Origin: Christiangramia oceanisediminis | Lineage (GTDB): Bacteria > Bacteroidota > Bacteroidia > Flavobacteriales > Flavobacteriaceae | Assembly (NCBI RefSeq): GCF_022570735.2 | Contig: NZ_JANCNS010000002.1 | Span: 62,001 to 126,000, forward strand | DNA length: 64,000 nucleotides | Direction: 5' to 3' | Part shown: piece after piece, positions 27,659 to 36,950 of the stretch | Numbering within the stretch: the first letter of the stretch is position 1 | How the letters are laid out: each line of letters opens with the position of its first letter | Notes under the pieces: model-generated | Database searches by the model: none | The model's input: only the letters and a program-made list of their open reading frames with translations | What the model was told of the DNA's origin: nothing | Made by a program: the position numbers and the translations under genes

Positions 27659-28432
27659 TTATTTGATGGCGATGATCCTTAACGGGCCTCCGCTACCATC
27701 CTTGATCTTCATTGGAAGGGCGATCACCCTGAACCCTTTTGCGGGTAACCTATCCAGATTCGCTACGTTTTCAAATGCCGGCACATTTTGGGTCATCAGG
27801 GCTACGTGGGCCGCAAAATCGGTCGATTGCCCGTAATCGATACTTGCGGTATCGATACCCACAGCCTTGATCTTCCTGTTTTCGATTAGCCATGATGCCG
27901 CCTCGGCAGATAGTCCCGGGAAATGCAGTTTAGCAACGGCATCCGGACCGCGTTCTTCGGTGCCAAGGTATTTTTTGGCGTCGGGATAATATTTTCCGAA
28001 GCCTGTTTGAAATAGTACGATACTTCCAGTAGCAATTTCACCATTTACTGCTTCCCAATCTTTCAGGTCTGCTATGCTTATCAGGTAATCGGGATCTTTG
28101 AGGGCTTTATCCGAAACATCGATTTTCACCGCATCGCCTATCAGGTTCTCCAACGGGATCTCATCGGTACTTTGACCGCCCGCGGCAAAGTGTATGGGCG
28201 CATCGATGTGGGTGCCGCCATGTTCTGCGGTTTCAAAATTATTGGCTGAATAATAGTAGCCTTTCTCGGTCTCTCCTTTGGCAACTTCTTCCAGCTTGAA
28301 TTGTTTGGCCGTAACCCAGTACAGGCTTTCCTGGGAAAAAGAATGGGTGAGATCGACCAGTTCCCCGTTTCGTTGTTGGGAAGATCCGGCCAGTGGTAAG
28401 AGAATGAGGAGATAAATAAAAAGCTTTTTCAT
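27659..28432 (-). CDS. Cyclase family (kynurenine formamidase-like) metal hydrolase, exported
   Basis: A protein of 257 residues with a signal peptide (MKKLFIYLLILLPLAGSSQ). The family's metal-binding motif HxGTHxDxPxH is complete: H71, H75, D77, H81 (HGGTHIDAPIHF). A GIDTASIDYG segment also matches the family. Relatives open amide or lactone rings, such as N-formylkynurenine; this copy is exported, so its substrate is probably different. It sits 17 bp after the CHAD gene and 8 bp before the 2H phosphoesterase gene. Confidence 0.88.
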   Translation of the reverse strand: MKKLFIYLLILLPLAGSSQQRNGELVDLTHSFSQESLYWVTAKQFKLEEVAKGETEKGYYYSANNFETAEHGGTHIDAPIHFAAGGQSTDEIPLENLIGDAVKIDVSDKALKDPDYLISIADLKDWEAVNGEIATGSIVLFQTGFGKYYPDAKKYLGTEERGPDAVAKLHFPGLSAEAASWLIENRKIKAVGIDTASIDYGQSTDFAAHVALMTQNVPAFENVANLDRLPAKGFRVIALPMKIKDGSGGPLRIIAIK

Positions 28433-28449
28433 GATTCTGTTTTTTCAAT

Positions 28450-29346
28450 TTATTCCCAGCCTGCAGAAATATAACTGGACATACGTTTTTCAAAGTCATC
28501 CGGTTCCTCTGCGTAAATGAGTTTTCCCTTGAGATGGGCTTCATTTCTAAGGTGCTCGCTGTACTGGTTCACCACCGCGTTAATTAATTCTTTCTGGGTA
28601 TCGTCTTCTAAATAATCTTGTTCTTTTCCCAGTTTATCCCTGAGAACCATAAGGTCGTGATCATCGCCCAGGTAGTCGGCAAGCAGATGCACTTCAGCTT
28701 CCATAGTACTAAAGATTTCCGGCCAGGACTCCTGCAATAGCAGGATCTGATACCAGAGATATTTTACTCTTTTCCGCCACTCATGGTAGATTTCTTTCCC
28801 AGGTTCATCAAAGGCCTTGAGCATCGCCTTTCTTCCTCTTTTGTATACCCGCCTGATGCTGGGAAGAATGATATTGATTTCATTATTCTCAATGGGCCAT
28901 TTTACCAGTTCTTTCTGGGCATGTTTCAGTTTTTCGGGCAGATGTATGTCAAAGAAATTCTCCTCTTTCAATTGCTTTTCCATTTCATCTCGTTCTGTCT
29001 CGATCTTTTTAATGATAGAATTGAAGAAGTTCACATAAAGGTGATCGCCATAACGCTCTCTAAGAATACCAACCGTTTCGATATGAGCAGTAAGATCCCG
29101 TAAATCGGAAAGCTCCCTGCCAAGGTCCCTGAAATAGATATTGATGGACTTGTAATTATCCTCTCCCAGTTCGTCACGCACCAGCCTGGCCAGGGCCCTA
29201 AGTTTTTTCAATCTTTTCCGGATATCATGAACGGCTTCGTGAACGTTCATTTGATCCAAAGCATCCAGGCATCCCTGTAGCTCTTCGGCTGCTACTTCTG
29301 TGATATTCTTTTTCAGATTCTTTTCTTTTTCGAGTTTGTAGGCCAT
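28450..29346 (-). CDS. CHAD domain-containing protein
   Basis: A protein of 298 residues made almost entirely of a helical CHAD domain. Conserved histidines and basic residues appear in the expected pattern: VHEAVHDIRKRLKKLRALARL near the start, and YHEWRKRVKYLWYQ with DYLGDDHDLMVL later. Family knowledge: CHAD domains bind inorganic polyphosphate through these basic residues. It is the first gene of the CHAD-cyclase-2H phosphoesterase operon. A 16-bp palindrome (GATAC, six bases, GTATC) lies upstream at 29366-29381. Confidence 0.9.
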   Translation of the reverse strand: MAYKLEKEKNLKKNITEVAAEELQGCLDALDQMNVHEAVHDIRKRLKKLRALARLVRDELGEDNYKSINIYFRDLGRELSDLRDLTAHIETVGILRERYGDHLYVNFFNSIIKKIETERDEMEKQLKEENFFDIHLPEKLKHAQKELVKWPIENNEINIILPSIRRVYKRGRKAMLKAFDEPGKEIYHEWRKRVKYLWYQILLLQESWPEIFSTMEAEVHLLADYLGDDHDLMVLRDKLGKEQDYLEDDTQKELINAVVNQYSEHLRNEAHLKGKLIYAEEPDDFEKRMSSYISAGWE

Positions 29347-29365
29347 ACGGGATTTTTGTTTTTAA

Positions 29366-29381
29366 GATACTGAATTGTATC
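29366..29381. promoter_or_regulatory. Small palindrome upstream of the CHAD operon
   Basis: GATAC (29366-29370) and GTATC (29377-29381) flank TGAATT, about 20 bp before the CHAD start. It could be an operator, but the arms are only 5 bp. Confidence 0.25.
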
Positions 29382-29512
29382 AATAGAAATGGTTAGAGTT
29401 TTATTAAAAGGAAGCTGATTATAGGAGCCTATTAAACGGAATTTGCGATTTGTGTTGATATTGTAAATATGAAAAACTAGGTTATCGAAAGCAGTTCCTT
29501 GAATAGGAATAA

Positions 29513-29538
29513 AAAAAGCAGCCAATTGGCTGCTTTTT
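29513..29538 (-). terminator. Terminator of lysA
   Basis: A perfect 26-bp palindrome AAAAAGCAGCC/AATT/GGCTGCTTTTT ends in T-runs on both strands. It lies 22 bp past the lysA stop. Confidence 0.8.
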
Positions 29539-29559
29539 AAATCTTATATTAAAATTAGA

Positions 29560-30795
29560 TTATTTCTTTTCTGCCAGCTCCTTCGGAGCTGTTTCAAAAT
29601 CGATTTCAATCTGATGCCTGGTTAGATCTTCAAAAGTCTCTCTTTCTCTAATCAAATGAGCCTTTCCATTATACCATAAAACTTCCGGCGGGCGATATCT
29701 TGAGTTGAAATTACTCGCCATGGAAAAGCAATAGGCTCCGGCATTACTGAACGCCAGGATATCTCCTTCACGAATTTCAGCGATCTGCCTGTTGCTTCCA
29801 AAGGTGTCAGTTTCGCAAATGTATCCTACCACGCTATAAAATCTTGATTTTCCGTTAGGATTGGAGATGTTCTTGATATCATGATGAGAGCCATAGAACA
29901 TAGGCCTGATCAAATGATTAAAGCCTGAATCTACTCCGGCAAAAACTGTGGAGGTGGTTTGTTTGATCACATTTACTCTCGCCAGGAATTTACCAGATTC
30001 GCTTACCAGGTATTTTCCAGGTTCAAAAGCCAGGGTTAGCTCTCTTCCGTATTCCTTGCAAAAGTTATTGAAACGCTCGGTAAGCTGGGTTCCAAGGTCT
30101 TCAATATCGGTTTCGATATCTCCTTCACGATATGGAACTTTAAAGCCACTTCCAAAATCGATGAATTCAAGTTCCTTGAAGTTCCTGGCAGCCTCGAAAA
30201 GTATTTCGGAAGCATGCAGGAATACGCCAATATCCAGGATATCACTACCGGTATGCATATGAATTCCGTTTATATGCATGCCTGTATTTTCTACTATTCT
30301 CAACAAATGTGGCATCTGGTGAATGCTTATTCCGAATTTGGAATCGATATGTCCTACTGATATCTTCGAATTTCCACCTGCCATCACATGAGGATTGATC
30401 CTGATACAAACCGGGATTTCCGGGTGTCGGCTCCCAAATTGCTCAAGAATGGAAAGGTTATCAATATTGATCTGGGCACCAAGCTTTACGACCTGTTCGA
30501 TTTCCTCAAGGGAAACTCCGTTAGGAGTATAGATGATCTTGGAAGGATCTACACCGGCCTTTATTCCCAACCTCACTTCCTGTACAGAAACGGTATCGAG
30601 TCCGCAGCCAAGAGAATTCAGTAATTTCAAAATGGAAATATTGGAAAGTGCTTTTACAGCATAATGAATTCTAAGGTTGTCTACCTTAAAGGCATTGGTA
30701 AGCCGGTTATATTGTGAAATGATCTTTTCAGCATCATATACATAGACCGGGCTTCCAAATTCTTCAGCAACCGATAGTAATTCCTTTTGTGTCAT
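29560..30795 (-). CDS. lysA: Diaminopimelate decarboxylase
   Basis: A protein of 411 residues that converts meso-diaminopimelate to lysine with PLP. The PLP lysine is K48 (IHYAVKAL). The PLP-binding barrel shows GLDTVS, GIKAGV, HTGSDI, FGSGF and FEPGKYLVSESG. The cysteine and acid of the dimer active site are in ICETDTFG, and the C-terminal AGAYCFSMASNFN matches the family. It is monocistronic, with a -7 box upstream and a strong palindromic terminator downstream. Confidence 0.95.
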   Translation of the reverse strand: MTQKELLSVAEEFGSPVYVYDAEKIISQYNRLTNAFKVDNLRIHYAVKALSNISILKLLNSLGCGLDTVSVQEVRLGIKAGVDPSKIIYTPNGVSLEEIEQVVKLGAQINIDNLSILEQFGSRHPEIPVCIRINPHVMAGGNSKISVGHIDSKFGISIHQMPHLLRIVENTGMHINGIHMHTGSDILDIGVFLHASEILFEAARNFKELEFIDFGSGFKVPYREGDIETDIEDLGTQLTERFNNFCKEYGRELTLAFEPGKYLVSESGKFLARVNVIKQTTSTVFAGVDSGFNHLIRPMFYGSHHDIKNISNPNGKSRFYSVVGYICETDTFGSNRQIAEIREGDILAFSNAGAYCFSMASNFNSRYRPPEVLWYNGKAHLIRERETFEDLTRHQIEIDFETAPKELAEKK

Positions 30796-30811
30796 TTTTT
30801 AAAAATTTAGG

Positions 30812-30819
30812 CAAAAATA
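30812..30819 (-). promoter_or_regulatory. lysA promoter (-7 box with upstream TTG)
   Basis: On the minus strand TATTTTTG matches TAnnTTTG. A -33-type TTG (plus-strand caa at 30841-30843) lies 21 bp further upstream, close to the usual Bacteroidota spacing. The ATG follows about 17 bp after the box. Confidence 0.6.
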
Positions 30820-30899
30820 AAGTTCCTTAACACTTATGATCAAGGCGTACATCAAATATAACCGATTTGGTCAATTTGTTATTTCTGAAATTTGAAAAA

Positions 30900-32075
30900 T
30901 TATGAATTGCTTATTTCCATTTGAACCGATTTGTGTCTTCTCAGGAAAACCACGCTCAGTCCCAGAAAAATTCCTATTCCCGCCATGGCAACACCTACAT
31001 ATTGTGCAGATACGATTCCGTAGCCATAGGCAATAGGCAGGCCTGCAAGATAGGCTCCACTGGCATTTCCCATATTGAAGGCGCTCTGGTTTAAGGAAGA
31101 TCCCAGCATTTCAGACCCTTTAGCCGAATTGATCACCGCCATTTGAATGGGAGTGGCCAGACACAATGCGATCACCGGTATAATAAAGGTCATTACAAGT
31201 ACGCCAATCTGATTATAAGCAAGGAAACTGTTGGAGATCAGCGCGATCACCATAAGAATAAGAGCAAGGATAACGGCCTTTATCGGGCTGAACAATTCAG
31301 CAAGTTTTGCTCCAAGTAAGTTACCAATTACCATTCCCAGCCCGGCCAGGATCATCGCGTAACTAACAATACCATCGTTCCAGCCGGCAACATCGGTAAT
31401 TAAAGGAGCGATATAGCTATACCAGGCAAAGAATCCGCCTGTACCAATCGTGGTGAGTAAAATAACCAGCCATAATTCCGGTTTTTTAAGAACCTGAACA
31501 TCCTTTTTAAAACCATTGGAATTCGATTTTGGTAATTCCGGCATCCAGAATTTAATGCTTAGGATTGCCAGGATACCTACCACGCCAACGGCCAGGAAAG
31601 ATACTCCCCAGTAAAAGTTCTGTCCCAGCCAGGTTCCCAGTGGTACTCCTATCACATTTGCGACCGTTAAGCCTGTAAACATAATGGCAATAGCCTGGGC
31701 ATCTTTTCCGGGTTTTGCGAGTTTACCGGCTACCACGGCACCTATTCCGAAGAATGCACCGTGAGGCAAACCAGAGAGAAACCTTGAAATTAAAAGCCAG
31801 GTATAAGAATTTGAAAAGGCCGAAAGCGTATTGAAAACGGTGAACCAGACCATGAGCATAAGCATCACTCTGTGAGCTGGCCATTTATTTCCGAAGGCGG
31901 TAAGCAGGGGAGCGCCAACTACCACACCCAGGGCATAGGCAGAAATAAAATGCCCGGCTTTGGGAATGGAGATTTCCAGGGCACCGGCTACCTCAGGCAG
32001 GATTCCCATGATCACGAACTCGGTCATCCCAATTCCAAACCCACCAATGGCCAATGCTAATAAAGCCTTTTTCAT
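30900..32075 (-). CDS. MFS transporter, AraJ-like DHA1 family
   Basis: A protein of 391 residues with 12 predicted helices. The first helix GGFGIGMTEFVIMGILPEVA and the motif-A region GNKWPAHRVMLMLM between helices 2 and 3 match AraJ-type sugar/drug efflux proteins. RFLSGLPHGAFFG is the conserved helix-4 region. ATG at 32075 is preferred to a TTG at 32081. The substrate cannot be inferred. Confidence 0.88.
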   Translation of the reverse strand: MKKALLALAIGGFGIGMTEFVIMGILPEVAGALEISIPKAGHFISAYALGVVVGAPLLTAFGNKWPAHRVMLMLMVWFTVFNTLSAFSNSYTWLLISRFLSGLPHGAFFGIGAVVAGKLAKPGKDAQAIAIMFTGLTVANVIGVPLGTWLGQNFYWGVSFLAVGVVGILAILSIKFWMPELPKSNSNGFKKDVQVLKKPELWLVILLTTIGTGGFFAWYSYIAPLITDVAGWNDGIVSYAMILAGLGMVIGNLLGAKLAELFSPIKAVILALILMVIALISNSFLAYNQIGVLVMTFIIPVIALCLATPIQMAVINSAKGSEMLGSSLNQSAFNMGNASGAYLAGLPIAYGYGIVSAQYVGVAMAGIGIFLGLSVVFLRRHKSVQMEISNS

Positions 32076-32233
32076 ATTCAAAATTAAGCCTGCAATTTAC
32101 AACAGCACAAATGATTAGGAAGTCATTTAAGGAATTTTAACCGATAACCTTTTCGAACCTGGGTTTTAAATGATGATGCTTTCATATTACTTGAATTACC
32201 TGAGGTCTTAAGCGTTAAGAAGCTCAAAAAAGA

Positions 32234-32264
32234 TTGGTACAATAGTATGTATTTGTTACTTTTG
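32234..32264 (+). promoter_or_regulatory. sucC promoter (-33 TTG, -7 TACTTTTG)
   Basis: TTG at 32234-32236 is followed after 20 bp by TACTTTTG (32257-32264), a match to the Bacteroidota -33/-7 consensus. The sucC ATG lies 34 bp downstream. Confidence 0.7.
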
Positions 32265-32298
32265 CCTTCCGTAATTAATCAAGAAGAAAAAGCTGATT

Positions 32299-33492
32299 AT
32301 GAATATACACGAATATCAAGGAAAAGAAATTTTAAGCAGCTTCGGAGTGCGTGTTCAGCGCGGGACCGTGGCCAGAAACGCCAAAGAGGCGGTTGATGCC
32401 GCAAAGGAACTAACCGAACAAACCGGTACCGGATGGCACGTGATCAAGGCTCAGGTGCATGCCGGAGGCCGTGGTAAAGGTGGAGGTGTAAAGCTGGCCA
32501 AGAACCTTAAAGAAGTAGAAGAGATCGCAGGTGAAATAATCGGGATGAACCTGGTAACACCTCAAACTTCTGCTGAAGGTAAAAAAGTACACCAGGTACT
32601 GGTTGCTGAAGATGTTTATTATCCTGGAGACAGTGAGCCGGAAGAATACTATATGTCTGTTCTTCTGAATCGTAACACCGGTCGCAATATGATCATGTAT
32701 TCTACTGAAGGTGGAATGGATATCGAAACCGTGGCTGAAGAAACTCCAGACCTGATATTCACCGAAGAAATTGATCCGGCAACCGGATTGCTAGGCTTCC
32801 AGGCAAGAAGAATTGCTTTTAACCTTGGGCTTAGTGGCCAGGCATTTAAGGAAATGACCAAATTCGTGATGTCTCTTTATAAAGCATTCGAAAAATCTGA
32901 TTCTTCCTTATTCGAGATCAACCCGGTTCTAAAGACAAGCGATGACAAGATCCTTGCAGTAGATGCAAAAGTGACTCTGGATGATAACGCGCTATTCCGT
33001 CATAAGGATTATGCAGAAATGCGAGATATTCGAGAGGAAAACCCAACCGAAGTAGAAGCTAAGGAAGTGGGGCTTAACTATGTAGACCTTGATGGTAACG
33101 TAGGATGTATGGTGAATGGTGCCGGATTGGCAATGGCAACCATGGATCTTATTAAAATGGCCGGTGGAGAACCTGCTAACTTCCTGGATGTTGGTGGTAC
33201 TGCAGATGCTAAAAGGGTAGAGGAAGCTTTTAGACTGATCCTTAAGGATGATAAGGTAGAAGCTATACTTGTGAACATCTTTGGAGGAATCGTTCGTTGT
33301 GACCGTGTTGCACAGGGAATCGTAGATGCCTATAAGAATATGGGAGACGCGATCAATGTTCCAATTATCGTAAGACTTCAGGGAACCAATGCTGAAAAAG
33401 CCAAGGAACTTATTGACTCCAGCGGACTCAAAGTTTATAGTGCAGTTGAATTCAAAGAGGCTGCAGATAAGGTACAGGAAGTACTTTCTTAA
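32299..33492 (+). CDS. sucC: Succinate-CoA ligase, ADP-forming, beta subunit
   Basis: A protein of 397 residues, standard length. The N-terminal ATP-grasp domain starts MNIHEYQGKEILSSFGV with KAQVHAGGRGKGGGVKLA. The C-terminal CoA-ligase domain has NFLDVGGTADAKRVEEAF and VNIFGGIVRCDRVAQGI. It makes succinate and ATP from succinyl-CoA in the TCA cycle, with the alpha subunit SucD, which is not in this window. Split location of sucC and sucD is common in Flavobacteriia. Promoter and terminator are both clear, so it is monocistronic. Confidence 0.96.
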   Translation: MNIHEYQGKEILSSFGVRVQRGTVARNAKEAVDAAKELTEQTGTGWHVIKAQVHAGGRGKGGGVKLAKNLKEVEEIAGEIIGMNLVTPQTSAEGKKVHQVLVAEDVYYPGDSEPEEYYMSVLLNRNTGRNMIMYSTEGGMDIETVAEETPDLIFTEEIDPATGLLGFQARRIAFNLGLSGQAFKEMTKFVMSLYKAFEKSDSSLFEINPVLKTSDDKILAVDAKVTLDDNALFRHKDYAEMRDIREENPTEVEAKEVGLNYVDLDGNVGCMVNGAGLAMATMDLIKMAGGEPANFLDVGGTADAKRVEEAFRLILKDDKVEAILVNIFGGIVRCDRVAQGIVDAYKNMGDAINVPIIVRLQGTNAEKAKELIDSSGLKVYSAVEFKEAADKVQEVLS

Positions 33493-33510
33493 AAACTGTT
33501 TCAGAATATT

Positions 33511-33544
33511 AAAAACCCGGCAGAGAAATCTGGCGGGTTTTTTT
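33511..33544 (+). terminator. Terminator of sucC
   Basis: A 14-bp stem with one mismatch (33511-33524 with 33529-33542) is closed by a GAAA tetraloop and followed by seven T. Confidence 0.85.
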
Positions 33545-33736
33545 GTTTGTTATGATTTCTGAAAATTGGCATGATTTGAATTGTGAATAAGCCTTTCCAA
33601 ACGCTCATTTTTGATAATTAGGTAATTAAAGTGCTAAATATTTGCAAAAATTGCGGTAAAAGGGCCTAAAATTATTAGTTATTAACCGAAAACGTTTTAG
33701 TTTTTTCCGAAATTAGGTTATCCTATTGAAATGAAA

Positions 33737-33744
33737 TAGCTTTG
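33737..33744 (+). promoter_or_regulatory. Candidate -7 box of pfkA
   Basis: TAGCTTTG matches TAnnTTTG and ends only 6 bp before the pfkA ATG at 33751. If used, the mRNA would start at or next to the ATG. No -33 TTG is visible. Confidence 0.4.
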
Positions 33745-33750
33745 AGCTAA

Positions 33751-34737
33751 ATGAAGGGAAAAATTAAAAATATAGCGGTCTTAACATCTGGAGGAGATGC
33801 TCCTGGAATGAATGCCGCCATTAGAGCTGTTGTTCGTGCCTGTTCGTTCTATAACCTTGATTGTACAGGTGTTTACAGAGGTTACCAGGGGCTTATAGAA
33901 GCCGATTTTGAAAAATTGGACGCCAGGTCTGTTCGAAATATTATCAATAAAGGAGGAACTTTTCTTAAATCTACCAGGTCTGAAGATTTTAAAACCAAGG
34001 AAGGTAGGAAAAAAGCTTACGAAAGTTTAAGGAACAACAATATTGACGCCCTTGTGGTGATTGGTGGAGATGGAACCTTTACTGGAGGGCAGAAGTTCTC
34101 CCAGGAATTTGATTTTCCTATTGTTGGGATCCCGGCAACTATCGATAATGATATAGATGGGACCGACTATACCCTTGGGTACGATACTGCACTTAATACG
34201 GTGGTAGAAGCAATCGATAAGATTCGCGATACCGCGAGCTCGCATAATAGGCTGTTCCTGATAGAGGTTATGGGAAGGGATGCCGGAGATATCGCGTTGA
34301 ATAGCGGGATAGGTGCCGGTGCCGAGGAAATCCTGATCCCGGAAGAAAATCTTGGAGTAGAGCGATTGATCGACTCCCTTAAAAGGAGCAAGAAATCTGG
34401 AAAAACTTCGAGTATCATCGTGGTTGCAGAAGGAGATAAAAGCGGAAAGAACATTTTCGAACTTGCCAATTATATAGAAGAGAATATGGATGAATACGAG
34501 ATCCGGGTTTCGGTTCTTGGTCATATTCAAAGAGGTGGATGCCCAAGTTGTTTTGACAGGGTTCTGGCCAGTAAACTGGGAGTTGGAGCTGTTGAGGCTT
34601 TAATGGAAGGAAAGACTGAAGTCATGATAGGTTTACATCATAAAAAAGTTGTTACTGTAGACCTTACTACAGCAATCAAAGGAGAAGTTAAACTAGATAA
34701 AGAATTACGAAGGGTGGCAGACATCACTTCGGTATAA
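33751..34737 (+). CDS. pfkA: ATP-dependent 6-phosphofructokinase
   Basis: A protein of 328 residues, bacterial length. The ATP site is TSGGDAPGMNAAIRA and GGDGT. The catalytic loop is PATIDNDIDGTDYTLGYDTA, with the catalytic Asp in TIDND. HIQRGGCPSCFDR matches the substrate/effector segment. It commits fructose 6-phosphate to glycolysis. It lies 18 bp before gap and forms a glycolytic unit with it. Confidence 0.96.
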   Translation: MKGKIKNIAVLTSGGDAPGMNAAIRAVVRACSFYNLDCTGVYRGYQGLIEADFEKLDARSVRNIINKGGTFLKSTRSEDFKTKEGRKKAYESLRNNNIDALVVIGGDGTFTGGQKFSQEFDFPIVGIPATIDNDIDGTDYTLGYDTALNTVVEAIDKIRDTASSHNRLFLIEVMGRDAGDIALNSGIGAGAEEILIPEENLGVERLIDSLKRSKKSGKTSSIIVVAEGDKSGKNIFELANYIEENMDEYEIRVSVLGHIQRGGCPSCFDRVLASKLGVGAVEALMEGKTEVMIGLHHKKVVTVDLTTAIKGEVKLDKELRRVADITSV

Positions 34738-35754
<1,017 letters not shown>

Positions 35755-35780
35755 GCCTTACAGCTAAAGAAAATTCAGTA

Positions 35781-35816
35781 TTGGAGCGGATTATTTACTA
35801 CTTTTAGCCGCTCCAA
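35781..35816 (+). terminator. Stem-loop after gap
   Basis: TTGGAGCGG (35781-35789) and CCGCTCCAA (35808-35816) form a perfect 9-bp stem. There is no immediate T-run (AAACTG follows), so it may stabilise the pfkA-gap mRNA rather than terminate it. Confidence 0.4.
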
Positions 35817-35858
35817 AACTGAAATGGCTTTGGTTTTTTCTAATTCTTAAAATAACAC

Positions 35859-36722
35859 ATGATTTTAATCGCTGACGGAGGTTCCACTAAATGTGATTGG
35901 ATTCTTCTAAATAACGAAGGTGAACAGGTATTTAAGACCAGAAGTAAAGGTCTTAACCCGGCAGTTTTTCAGGAAGCAGTGCTGGAAGAAAGGCTTGCCG
36001 AAAATCCTGAACTGGCCGAAGTTAAAGATTCTATAGAAAGAGTTCATTTTTATGGTGCCGGGTGCGGTACACCTACGCCAAGGGAATTGCTTCGTAGCAT
36101 CATCGCGAATTACTTTACCAATGCTGATGAAGTGCAGGTAATGGAAGATACCGTAGCGGCTGTCTATGCGGCTACTACCGAACCTGGAATAGTTTGTATC
36201 CTGGGTACCGGTTCCAATAGTTGCTATTTTGACGGGAAAAAGATAACCCAGGCAGTGGATTCACTAGGTTATATCCTTATGGATGAGGCCAGTGGTAATT
36301 ACTTCGGAAAAAGACTTATCAGGGACTATTATTACAAAAGAATGCCTCCTGAAGTAGCCGAAAAATTCGAGCAGAAGTTCGATCTGAATTCAGATACGAT
36401 TAAAATGAACCTCTATCGAAAGGAAAACCCGAATACCTACCTGGCTCATTTCGCTGAATTTATTTTTACGAACGAACGTAATGGATATTTTTACAAATTG
36501 CTGCATGAAGGGATCACAGATTTCATTCATTCCAGGGTATTGATCTATCCGCAGGTGACTTCGGTTCCGGTACATTTTATTGGAAGTATAGCGTTTTTCA
36601 GTGAAGATATCATTAAAGCTGTGTTGCAGCCTTATAATATTGAGCTTGGAAACATTGTAAGAAGACCTATAGATGCGCTTATCGAATATTACCGCAATCA
36701 TGTGATCAAAGTTTCCGAATAA
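35859..36722 (+). CDS. N-acetylglucosamine kinase-like protein (BadF/BadG family)
   Basis: A protein of 287 residues of the ASKHA fold. Phosphate-1 loop DGGSTK is at residues 6-11 (ILIADGGSTKCDWIL) and phosphate-2 loop is LGTGSNS. SLGYILMDEASGNYFGK and the C-terminal HFIGSIAFF match Bacteroidota GlcNAc kinase-like proteins. The pfkA-gap-kinase cluster appears conserved in Flavobacteriia. It probably phosphorylates N-acetylglucosamine or a related amino sugar from cell-wall recycling; specificity is inferred. Confidence 0.88.
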   Translation: MILIADGGSTKCDWILLNNEGEQVFKTRSKGLNPAVFQEAVLEERLAENPELAEVKDSIERVHFYGAGCGTPTPRELLRSIIANYFTNADEVQVMEDTVAAVYAATTEPGIVCILGTGSNSCYFDGKKITQAVDSLGYILMDEASGNYFGKRLIRDYYYKRMPPEVAEKFEQKFDLNSDTIKMNLYRKENPNTYLAHFAEFIFTNERNGYFYKLLHEGITDFIHSRVLIYPQVTSVPVHFIGSIAFFSEDIIKAVLQPYNIELGNIVRRPIDALIEYYRNHVIKVSE

Positions 36723-36745
36723 GATTTTGTACTCATAAGATTTCA

Positions 36746-36776
36746 AAGGCTCGCTTTATGCGGGCCTTTTTTTTTT
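36746..36776 (+). terminator. Terminator of the GlcNAc kinase gene
   Basis: AAGGCTCGC (36746-36754) pairs with GCGGGCCTT (36760-36768) with one wobble around a TTTAT loop. A run of about ten T follows. Confidence 0.85.
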
Positions 36777-36900
36777 GATATCCCCTGAAATGTCTCTGAA
36801 TCTCTCTTTGAAGTAAACCGTTAGTCAATTAAATGCTTCTGTCTAATCCGTTTGCTTCTGAATCTTTTTTATTTATTTCCCGTTGGAATGTGTTGTTTTA

Positions 36901-36950
36901 CAGCATGCTAAGTAAAAATGAATTATATTCATTCAAATTTTCAGCATGCT
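36901..36950 (+). promoter_or_regulatory. Paired CAGCATGCT repeats spanning the YifB start
   Basis: CAGCATGCT occurs at 36901-36909 and again at 36942-36950, where it overlaps the ATG. Between them AATGAAT (36917-36923) and ATTCATT (36927-36933) form an inverted repeat. This suggests a binding site controlling the gene, but no known regulator is recognised. Confidence 0.3.

Noticed and set aside
32257-32298. Leader peptide or attenuator before sucC
   Set aside because: There is no short ORF or terminator hairpin between the promoter and the start codon.
34027-34530. A 167-codon minus-strand reading frame inside pfkA
   Set aside because: Antisense shadow of a highly conserved gene, without recognisable motifs.
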